A stretch of DNA of 64,000 nucleotides. Source: Gammaproteobacteria bacterium 45_16_T64 (GTDB lineage Bacteria; Pseudomonadota; Gammaproteobacteria; Pseudomonadales; Ketobacteraceae). The stretch's first letter is position 1. Each line of letters opens with the position of its first letter. The stretch lies in assembly GCA_002162955.1 (NCBI GenBank), contig MABD01000055.1, forward strand, positions 86,631 to 150,630, read 5' to 3'. Below the pieces are notes generated by a model. The model was not told the origin of the DNA. It worked only from the letters and a program-made list of their open reading frames with translations, and made no database searches. Both the position numbers and the translations under genes were made by a program. Of the stretch, positions 17,566 through 24,480 are shown in pieces.

Positions 17566-19496
17566 GCAACCTCCTCTCTTTCTGGCACACTTAAATTCTG
17601 CTTCATCGCTTCTATTCTATGAGCGACACCTTTTTGCTTTGGATCAATAGCACATACACTGCCGTCATAGGATGTTGCTAACATTAATTCCCCACAGCCT
17701 GCCAAACTGCTTATTCCATTGTCTGCAATTTTTTCCCGCTGAACTTCGCCAGTAGTAAGGTCAACCCGAATAAGACCACCCCAATAATCTCCCACAAACA
17801 CAATGTCCTCCGAGGCGAAACACACGGACTTTAATGAACGTCGCCCTAGACTAATAGAATCAATCAACGTTCCCTCTGCGAAGTCATAGATTTTTAACGT
17901 AAAGTCACGGCTAACACTTGCGATTCTTTTACCAGAATACGAAAAAGCCACATCATTAATAATCGCGGTATGACCCAAATATTGGCCAATGATTTTTCCA
18001 TCAAATGTCCACGAACTCATCGAACCGTCAGCAGAGCAGCTGACTCCCAGCTTTTTCACTGGGTGCAGCCTAACGGACTTGACCGCTCCTTCGTGTACAG
18101 GAAAGCATGCTCGTATCTCGCACTCTGGCGTTACACATGCAACTCGGCCGCTATAACACGCCACAAACGCGTTATCTTCGTAGCCTTCTTGGGTTGCAAT
18201 ATCAATAAAGTTAATCGGCCCCTCTCCTAGGCTTTTTTCTCTATGGTTGACCAGTTGACCATCCTCGAGGTCGTACATGTGTAACTTCTGATCATGAGCA
18301 CCCGTTGCAACAAACTTGCCAGTAGTATCAATAGCAACCGCGTTCATTAACATACGACCGCTTGTTGGGAAAATTCGATCTCCCCACCCTGCTGACCCAT
18401 CACTGAATTCGGCCATTCTGATCCAACCATCATCTGCAACGGTGACCGCAGTCCCCGTTGGCGAAGCAGCGACCCGATTAAAGCATGCGTTTCCCTCACC
18501 ATCCGCACGAGCCTCGTTCAATAACTTCCCTGTTAATGTATCCCATTCTAAAAGTGTGCCGTCGAAAGTACCCGCAAAGATAGTGCTACCGTCAGCTGAG
18601 AAGCTAAAAGATCGTTCCCACTTATGCATAACATTCTCTAACTCAAGCTTCTTCTCAAGGGTAGAGCCACTCCAGATAATAATACGTTGATCATAGGCTG
18701 CCGATAAAATATCCCCTGTCTTAGATACCGCTACTTTCTTGATACCGGAAGAATGCGCCGCTATTTCAAAAACAGGTGTCCCGCTCTTAACATCAAATAT
18801 TCTCACTATCCCATCATCACAACCCACTACGATCCGATTGTGCACAGGGTCTATTGCACAAGTGTCAGTCTCAAGATCAAAAGGCCCAATGGTATTAATA
18901 AGATCACCAGACGCTACATCCCACACCCTGAGGGTTTTATCATCACCCGATGAGTAAAGAAGGCCATCATTGTAAGCCAGCGACAAAACATCTTTCTCAT
19001 GTGCATCCAGTACCTGCTTAATAGCACCGGAATGTAAATCCCAAATAAATATTCGCTGATCACGAGAGGCTGATATGCCAGTGGCATCATCAACAAATAT
19101 GAAATCTTCCACATCGTCAGCGTGCCCACGGAGAATTTTTTTCCGCTCCCCACCTTTGAGGTCCCATAGGTGAATGGTGTAATCAGAAGAGCAGGATGCA
19201 GCCCAATTCCCAGACATGCTATCTACCGTCACCTGATTAACAAGGTGTGTGTGATACCCAAGTAGCGAAATACCTCCATTGTCTAAATCGAAAAGAGCAA
19301 CCGCACCGTCATAGGCTCCCGTTACCACTTTTCGTGTTCCCACTACCGCAGCAGTACTCGTGATTGGACCACGGTGGCGTAAAAATTCTTGCGACGACAT
19401 ACTATTCTGAACAGTATTCTGATTTATTTTCTCATGAGCTGAATCAACTTGGCTAACCCCTGATTCACTTGATCGCGAACTATCCGAATGTTTCAT
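17562..19496 (-). CDS. WD40 double-propeller protein (ToxC-like)
   Basis: A 644-residue cytoplasmic protein made almost wholly of WD40 repeats (about a dozen or more; clear blades at SSDYTIHLWDLKGG, SRDQRIFIWDLHSG, GDDKTLRVWDVASG, GCDDGIVRIFDVKSG, GTFDGTLLEWDTLTG, SRDFTLKIYDFAEG), enough for two seven-bladed propellers. The first 40 residues are polar and low-complexity; there is no signal peptide. It heads the operon, with AAGGAG before its ATG, and is translationally coupled to ribA. WD40 proteins are rare in metabolic operons; the toxoflavin operon of Burkholderia glumae has one, ToxC, next to a GTP cyclohydrolase. Whether it is a scaffold or an enzyme is not known. Confidence 0.85.
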   Translation of the reverse strand: MKHSDSSRSSESGVSQVDSAHEKINQNTVQNSMSSQEFLRHRGPITSTAAVVGTRKVVTGAYDGAVALFDLDNGGISLLGYHTHLVNQVTVDSMSGNWAASCSSDYTIHLWDLKGGERKKILRGHADDVEDFIFVDDATGISASRDQRIFIWDLHSGAIKQVLDAHEKDVLSLAYNDGLLYSSGDDKTLRVWDVASGDLINTIGPFDLETDTCAIDPVHNRIVVGCDDGIVRIFDVKSGTPVFEIAAHSSGIKKVAVSKTGDILSAAYDQRIIIWSGSTLEKKLELENVMHKWERSFSFSADGSTIFAGTFDGTLLEWDTLTGKLLNEARADGEGNACFNRVAASPTGTAVTVADDGWIRMAEFSDGSAGWGDRIFPTSGRMLMNAVAIDTTGKFVATGAHDQKLHMYDLEDGQLVNHREKSLGEGPINFIDIATQEGYEDNAFVACYSGRVACVTPECEIRACFPVHEGAVKSVRLHPVKKLGVSCSADGSMSSWTFDGKIIGQYLGHTAIINDVAFSYSGKRIASVSRDFTLKIYDFAEGTLIDSISLGRRSLKSVCFASEDIVFVGDYWGGLIRVDLTTGEVQREKIADNGISSLAGCGELMLATSYDGSVCAIDPKQKGVAHRIEAMKQNLSVPEREEVA

Positions 19497-19596
19497 AGCA
19501 TCTCCTTGGAAAATTGTTTACGACCGATTATCGTATCCGTCAGTAGTCATTAGTTTCGAATAGTATCGTCACGCGCTCACAGCCGCACTATGTCAA

Positions 19597-19640
19597 AGGG
19601 TGTATATTTAGAACCAATGTACACCCTAAGTTCTATGTAC
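19597..19640. promoter_or_regulatory. Dyad and repeats in the divergent cluster promoter
   Basis: The 268-base space between the two operons contains a perfect inverted repeat AGGGTGTA / TACACCCT (19597-19604, 19620-19627; 15-base spacer) and a direct repeat ATGTAC at 19617 and 19635, 18 bases apart. Lying midway between divergent starts, this is the best candidate operator for joint control of both operons. Confidence 0.45.
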
Positions 19641-19690
19641 CAATCCTTTCGTGCTCAGTATTATGACTACGCCTACGAGATTTGTTTTTT

Positions 19691-19721
19691 TTGACGATCC
19701 AATTTCAAATCAGGCTAATTA
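19691..19721 (+). promoter_or_regulatory. Possible promoter of the methyltransferase operon
   Basis: TTGACG (19691-19696) is a good -35 box, followed after 18 bases by CTAATT / TAATTA as a poor -10. A transcript from here would have a leader of about 35-40 bases before the ATG at 19765. Low confidence because the -10 is weak. Confidence 0.35.
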
Positions 19722-19764
19722 TTTTTTGTTTAACAATTCATCTGTCTAAAGATAGGAATCTGGT

Positions 19765-20412
19765 ATGAACACGGAAATAGTCGATCTATATAACAAAATT
19801 GGCGGTGAAAGCTATAACAAGAGAGGGTTCACCCCAGTATCATTCCTCATAAAAAAGCGTTTACTCTCAAGGTCACACCTAAAGGAAGGCGATAAAGTAC
19901 TCGTATTATTTTGTGGTTCCGGACAAGACTTCACACCTATATTAGATGTTATCGGTCCCACAGGAGAGATCGTCGGTGTGGATTTCTCACGATCAATGCT
20001 TGATGTTGCGCAAAAGAATATTGATGAGAAAGGCATAAAAAATATTACGCTAGTAGAAGATGATGTTCTTAAATTTGAACCAGAGGAATATCACAATCAC
20101 TTTGATGCTGTATTTTGTTCTATGGGCATAGCGTTAGACGACGACTCAACCCGCGTATTTAATAGACTCAGTAAATTTCAGAATGAAAAATCTCAAGTTA
20201 TTATTTTCGATCTCAAATATCCCGACTCTGGCATTGGCAAACTCATATACGCGTATATTCTAGAAAAAATAACCAATCACTACGGCGGCAATCGAACCAA
20301 ACATATGGCCAGCGCAACGCTTTATCACAATTTGTCCAGCGACGAAAATTGTCTTTTTTCTACCCAGTACCTATTTGGCACATTTTACTCCGTGATTCTT
20401 AAGAATTACTGA
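19765..20412 (+). CDS. Class I SAM-dependent methyltransferase (ToxA-like)
   Basis: A 215-residue methyltransferase of the UbiE/PmtA type. Motif I is VLVLFCGSGQDFTPILD, the acidic ribose-binding residue is in VGVDFSRSML, motif II/III is FDAVFCSMGIALDDD and the post-motif strand is QVIIFDLKYPDSG. It is the first gene of the rightward operon, with AGGA before the ATG. In toxoflavin synthesis ToxA methylates two ring nitrogens as the last steps; position opposite ribA/WD40 makes a ToxA-like role the leading hypothesis. Sequence alone cannot exclude another small-molecule acceptor. Confidence 0.75.
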   Translation: MNTEIVDLYNKIGGESYNKRGFTPVSFLIKKRLLSRSHLKEGDKVLVLFCGSGQDFTPILDVIGPTGEIVGVDFSRSMLDVAQKNIDEKGIKNITLVEDDVLKFEPEEYHNHFDAVFCSMGIALDDDSTRVFNRLSKFQNEKSQVIIFDLKYPDSGIGKLIYAYILEKITNHYGGNRTKHMASATLYHNLSSDENCLFSTQYLFGTFYSVILKNY

Positions 20413-20464
20413 TCCCTGAGCATTGCCTGATCAATAGTACCAATAACCAACTGAGGTGAGCGAC

Positions 20465-21448
20465 ATGATGCCAGAGAACTCCATATCGTCTTTCGAATCG
20501 TCCCTAGGTAACACCAGTTTACTGGAAGTCCCTAATGGAGGAAAAAATGGACGTATATTCGCAAAATGTGAATGGGAAAATCCTACCGGCTCAATAAAGG
20601 ACAGAGTTGCCTATCACTTGATCAACGCTTTCATGGAAGACAGAAAAAACAATACGGAGGAGATCAAATTTTTGGAATATACCGGTGGAAGCCTAGGTAT
20701 ATCACTCGCACTCATCGCAAACATACTCGATGTAAAGCTTAAACTGGTGCTTAGCGAAAGTAGCGCCGCCTCCACCGTAAGGCGCATCAAAGATCTTGGA
20801 GCGCAGCTGCATTTTGTTGAAAAAGAGAAGGGTTTTTTAGGTGTCATCAATGCAGCAAAAGACATCGCTGCTAATGATCCATCTTGGTCCTTTCTCTACC
20901 AGCACGAGAATAGGGCAAACCTACTGTGTCACTACAACACCACCGGGGTTGAACTGGTGAATCAGATACCCGTGAACATTAATGCCTGGGTTGCGTCCAT
21001 TGGTACTGGAGGTACTTTAATGGGCGTATATAATCGCCTTACGGAGCATTTCCCACAAGCGATACTATACGCCACAAACCCAGCCGAGCTCGCATACGGA
21101 GACAAAGCGCCACCAAACAGTCAGAAGAAATTTAGTGGTTCAGGTGGTTTAGGCTACGGCCAAAAGCAACGCTTCGTTATGGAAAATGAAGACCAGGTAG
21201 AAAAACACTTTAGAATTAGCTATGAAGAATGTCTTTCCTGCATGAACGACTTTTACCAACGAGAAGGCATCAAGATTGGTTCCTCGTCTGCCGCCAATTT
21301 GATTGCCGCTAGACATATTTCGATGGATAAAGGGAATACACACTGTACGGCGACTATTTTTCCGGCACTTGCGACATCAGAAGAATGGCATGACGTTGAA
21401 CGGTATATTGCCGCTAAACATTCTTCTACTTTGGTTGGTATGGATTAA
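20465..21448 (+). CDS. Cysteine-synthase-like PLP enzyme
   Basis: A 327-residue fold-type II PLP enzyme. The Schiff-base lysine is Lys45 in NPTGSIKDR; the substrate loop is EYTGGSLGISLA instead of the usual SGNTG, phosphate binding is GTGGTLMG, and GSSSAANLIAA gives the pyridine-binding serine. The altered loop and the ESSAASTVRRIKDLGAQ segment suggest a substrate other than O-acetylserine plus sulfide. It lies 50 bases after the methyltransferase. A GTG at 20456 is in frame; the ATG at 20465 has GAGG 8 bases upstream. It has no counterpart in the core toxABCDE set, so it may supply a special amino-acid precursor (inference). Confidence 0.75.
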   Translation: MMPENSISSFESSLGNTSLLEVPNGGKNGRIFAKCEWENPTGSIKDRVAYHLINAFMEDRKNNTEEIKFLEYTGGSLGISLALIANILDVKLKLVLSESSAASTVRRIKDLGAQLHFVEKEKGFLGVINAAKDIAANDPSWSFLYQHENRANLLCHYNTTGVELVNQIPVNINAWVASIGTGGTLMGVYNRLTEHFPQAILYATNPAELAYGDKAPPNSQKKFSGSGGLGYGQKQRFVMENEDQVEKHFRISYEECLSCMNDFYQREGIKIGSSSAANLIAARHISMDKGNTHCTATIFPALATSEEWHDVERYIAAKHSSTLVGMD

Positions 21449-21498
21449 CTTGCTATAGAAAATAGCCATGGCACTCTAGAGTATCTAATTCAACGTTA

Positions 21499-21909
21499 AT
21501 GGACATCATTATGAATAGTAAACAACCAATTATGCGTATCGCTCGCCCCACCGACAATCTGTCTCAAATTGCTGATATGTATAGTACCGGTTTAGGATTC
21601 GAAATTCTTACGGACTTCTACGACCACGCGGGATTCGATGGTGTAATTCTCGGTCATAAGGCATCCAATTACCATTTAGAGTTCACACATCATAGAGGCA
21701 CTACCGTCGGTAAAGCCCCCACAGCTGATAACCTATTGGCTTTTTATGTAGAAGATCGCGACGAATGGGAAAAACGCTGCGTTCAAGCAGAATCATCAGG
21801 TTTTATACCGGTAAAGTCATATAACCCTTATTGGGATGAACTTGGAAAAACCTATGAAGACCTCGATGGCTACCGCATAGTTTTTCACAATTCAATATGG
21901 GATCTATAG
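21499..21909 (+). CDS. VOC-superfamily (glyoxalase-like) protein
   Basis: A 136-residue vicinal-oxygen-chelate protein with two beta-alpha-beta-beta-beta modules: MRIARPTDNLSQIADMYSTGLGFEIL, HLEFTHH, then NLLAFYVEDRDEWEKRC and YWDELGKTYEDLDGYRIVFHN. Candidate metal ligands are the His/Glu in YHLEFTHH and residues around the final YRIVFHN. VOC proteins include bleomycin/fosfomycin resistance proteins and TflA, the enzyme that degrades toxoflavin. In a toxoflavin-like cluster it could be self-protection or a biosynthetic step. ATG 21511 is an alternative start. Confidence 0.75.
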   Translation: MDIIMNSKQPIMRIARPTDNLSQIADMYSTGLGFEILTDFYDHAGFDGVILGHKASNYHLEFTHHRGTTVGKAPTADNLLAFYVEDRDEWEKRCVQAESSGFIPVKSYNPYWDELGKTYEDLDGYRIVFHNSIWDL

Positions 21910-21951
21910 GCAGCGATTGATGATCAAATTGTACACACAGGTATAGAGAAA

Positions 21952-22962
21952 ATGGATAGTAACTTCAACCTTACAGATTACCGGTTATTAGAGACACCAA
22001 TTGGTGAAATCAACACATTGCCTTTAGAAAAAGCGATGAACATGCCGGACCACTTTCAATCCAATGATGTTGACTTCGAAGGCTCCCCCCTCTTCGCATC
22101 TCTAGCGTTAGAATTACCGAGACTACTTTCAGTCACTGCGTCGAAAGAATCCAGCTTTGAAGAAAGGTATTTGGCTGCTTCTCTGTTAACGCTTATCGGA
22201 GATCCCCGAATTAGCCCCATTGATCCTATTATGCAGGAAATACCTGGTTGTACTTTTACCATGGGTATATCAAAATCTGATGCGATTGCGACAACTAATG
22301 AGTTCTCTACGTTAGGTGTTAAAGAAGAGTGGGTATTGAAAGAATGCCCTCCTACCCCTGTGACATTAGCAACGTATAAGATAGCTAAATTTCCCGTCAC
22401 CAACGCTGACTATAAATGCTATATGGATAGTAATGTTGACGCAGAGTGCCCTCCTTACTGGCAATATAGAATATACCCCAAGCATTTATCGAACCACCCT
22501 GTTCATTCCCTCTCCCTTGGCGCCATAGATTCTTATATACAATGGATGAATGAAACAACCGGTAGGACATTTCGACTGCCCACCGAAGCTGAGTGGGAAT
22601 TCGCAGCCAAAGGCCACGACCAAAATGAATACCCTTGGGGAAATACCTTTGAGAAAGATCATGCCAACACCGTTGAATCAGGATTAATCAATACCACGCC
22701 GATTGGCCTTTTTCCAAAAGGTGAAAGCCATTGTGGCTGCTTGGATATGGCCGGCAACGTAGAAGAATATACCTCGTCCTATTACGCACCCTACAGCGCT
22801 GATGAAGCCATCATGGACGACCTGCTAGAAAATGGCCCCTACCTTATTGCCAGAGGCGGTAGCTATACCCGCTTTCGTGATCTTGCGAGGACAACCCGAC
22901 GGCACGGAAAGTATGCTTCAGACTTATACGTAATGGGCTTTCGATTAGCAGAAGACGTGTAG
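21952..22962 (+). CDS. Formylglycine-generating-enzyme-like protein (ToxD-like)
   Basis: A 336-residue SUMF1/EgtB/PvdO-family protein. After a helical N-terminal region (about 1-85), the FGE fold is clear: PGCTFTMG, IAKFPVTNADYKCYM, RLPTEAEWEFAAKG, YPWGN, GCLDMAGNVEEYTSSYY and IARGGSYTRFRDLARTTRR. The two copper-binding cysteines of true formylglycine-generating enzymes are missing after RGGS, and there is no DinB-like iron domain as in EgtB. It is therefore neither a sulfatase activator nor an ergothioneine synthase. In the toxoflavin operon ToxD is an FGE-like protein of this kind. Fourth gene in the operon. Confidence 0.78.
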   Translation: MDSNFNLTDYRLLETPIGEINTLPLEKAMNMPDHFQSNDVDFEGSPLFASLALELPRLLSVTASKESSFEERYLAASLLTLIGDPRISPIDPIMQEIPGCTFTMGISKSDAIATTNEFSTLGVKEEWVLKECPPTPVTLATYKIAKFPVTNADYKCYMDSNVDAECPPYWQYRIYPKHLSNHPVHSLSLGAIDSYIQWMNETTGRTFRLPTEAEWEFAAKGHDQNEYPWGNTFEKDHANTVESGLINTTPIGLFPKGESHCGCLDMAGNVEEYTSSYYAPYSADEAIMDDLLENGPYLIARGGSYTRFRDLARTTRRHGKYASDLYVMGFRLAEDV

Positions 22963-22973
22963 GATTGGAACCC

Positions 22974-24458
22974 ATGCCAACAACAAATACCGGTGCATCG
23001 ACAATGGATCTACTCACTCATCACAATAAAGAGCTTGAACTTGATGGCTCTCAGTTCCGCGATTTAATTGAGAAAATTGTCGAACGTCTTGAGGCAAATA
23101 TTGATTCTATAGACACTCAAGATGCTAGCAATGAAGCGCTACCGCAACTAACGCTAAGCAAGACGTTTCCCGAGCACCCTGACGATCTATCGACAATACT
23201 CAATCAACTGTTTTCTGAGGTCATTCCCTATGGATATAACACCAGTGGCCCTGGGTTCTTAGGGTACTTTGGTGGTGGTGGACTACCGCACTCTGCAGCC
23301 GCCGATCTAATCGCAGGTACCGTTAACCGTTTTATCGGACGCTGGGTTGCTGCCCCAGGTGCAGTGCAGTTAGAGGCTAGTGTCATACGCTGGTTTGAAG
23401 CAATGGTAGGGTACCCTGACTCCGCTCGCGGCACGTTTACAAGCGGTGGATCCCAATCCAATCAGACTGCGCTGTTTACTGCTCGACAACACTACCTAAG
23501 AGGAAAGGACCTTAGAAGAGCACGCATTTATGCGTCAGATCAAGCGCATTTTTCTTTGAACAAGTCCGCCATGATATGTGGCTTTCCTAATGACGCAATT
23601 CGATATATAGCATCAGATAGGTCCGGCTGTCTGCAGGTTGATTTGCTAGAAGCACTTATCGAACAGGACCGGAAAGACGGATATTTACCTTTTTTTATCT
23701 TTGCAAACGGCGGTACATTCACCACTGGTGCCGTAGATGACCTCACATCTATAACCACCATCGCCAAACGTCAGGATGTCTGGGTGCATGTGGATGCCGC
23801 TTACGGGGGGTTTTTCGCGCTTACTGAGCATGGCAAGGCTCTATTCAAAGGGATAGAGCAATGTGATTCAATCACATTAGATCCGCATAAATCACTATTC
23901 TTGCCCTATGGCACCGGTGCATTGATCGTTAAGGATGGCAAAACGCTAAAGCAAGCTCACGAGATTGATGCTGATTTCTATGGCCCAATTCAAGATGACC
24001 CCAGTAGAATAGATTTTTGCTCCTATTCCACCGAGCAAACACGTGAATGGCGAGGGCTTCGTATTTGGTTGCCACTCATGCTGCACGGAATAGAGCCATT
24101 TCGCGAAAACTTAGAAGAGAAGTTATTACTTGCTAAACATGCCGCGAACATATTAAGAAATACACCCGGGTTAGAGTTGGTGTTTGAGCCAACGCTATCT
24201 GTATTGGCATTTCACTTAGTCATTCTAGATCAATCCGATGAGAACCTAAGGAAGATTAACCAAGCATTACTGGAAAAGATAAACAGCAAAAAAACTATCT
24301 TTCTAATGCTGACAACCATAAAAGATACCTATTGCATACGCTTTTGCGCACTGTCTTTTAGGACCCACCTAGATCGAGTAAATTGCGGACTTAAACAAAT
24401 ACAACAAGCAACCCTAGAACTTCAAGAAACCTGGAATACGGCGACTACGACCCAGTAG
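22974..24458 (+). CDS. Group II PLP-dependent decarboxylase
   Basis: A 494-residue aromatic-amino-acid/glutamate decarboxylase-family enzyme. From the chosen ATG, the ring-stacking histidine is His192 (SDQAHFSLNK), the pyridine-binding aspartate Asp274 (HVDAAYGG) and the Schiff-base lysine Lys306 (DPHKSLFLPYGTG). The glycine-rich GPGFLGYFGGGG loop matches DOPA-decarboxylase relatives. A TTG at 22965 opens the frame earlier, but ATG 22974 has better spacing from AGGA. It follows the FGE-like gene immediately. It probably makes an amine or drives a decarboxylative rearrangement on the pathway; the substrate is unknown. Confidence 0.82.
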   Translation: MPTTNTGASTMDLLTHHNKELELDGSQFRDLIEKIVERLEANIDSIDTQDASNEALPQLTLSKTFPEHPDDLSTILNQLFSEVIPYGYNTSGPGFLGYFGGGGLPHSAAADLIAGTVNRFIGRWVAAPGAVQLEASVIRWFEAMVGYPDSARGTFTSGGSQSNQTALFTARQHYLRGKDLRRARIYASDQAHFSLNKSAMICGFPNDAIRYIASDRSGCLQVDLLEALIEQDRKDGYLPFFIFANGGTFTTGAVDDLTSITTIAKRQDVWVHVDAAYGGFFALTEHGKALFKGIEQCDSITLDPHKSLFLPYGTGALIVKDGKTLKQAHEIDADFYGPIQDDPSRIDFCSYSTEQTREWRGLRIWLPLMLHGIEPFRENLEEKLLLAKHAANILRNTPGLELVFEPTLSVLAFHLVILDQSDENLRKINQALLEKINSKKTIFLMLTTIKDTYCIRFCALSFRTHLDRVNCGLKQIQQATLELQETWNTATTTQ

Positions 24459-24480
24459 AAACGCGTTTAAGGATAATATC

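Noticed and set aside
19597..19627. LuxR-LuxI type lux box
   Set aside because: The dyad GGGTGTA...TACACCC resembles half-sites of a lux box, but the spacer is 15 bases instead of about 6, and no acyl-homoserine-lactone synthase or receptor domain is present.
19497..19764. FMN riboswitch before the ribA/lux-like operon
   Set aside because: I looked for conserved RFN-element blocks on the minus strand and did not find them.
21952..22962. Second EgtB or sulfatase-activating enzyme
   Set aside because: No DinB-type iron histidines and no copper cysteine pair; only the FGE fold is shared.
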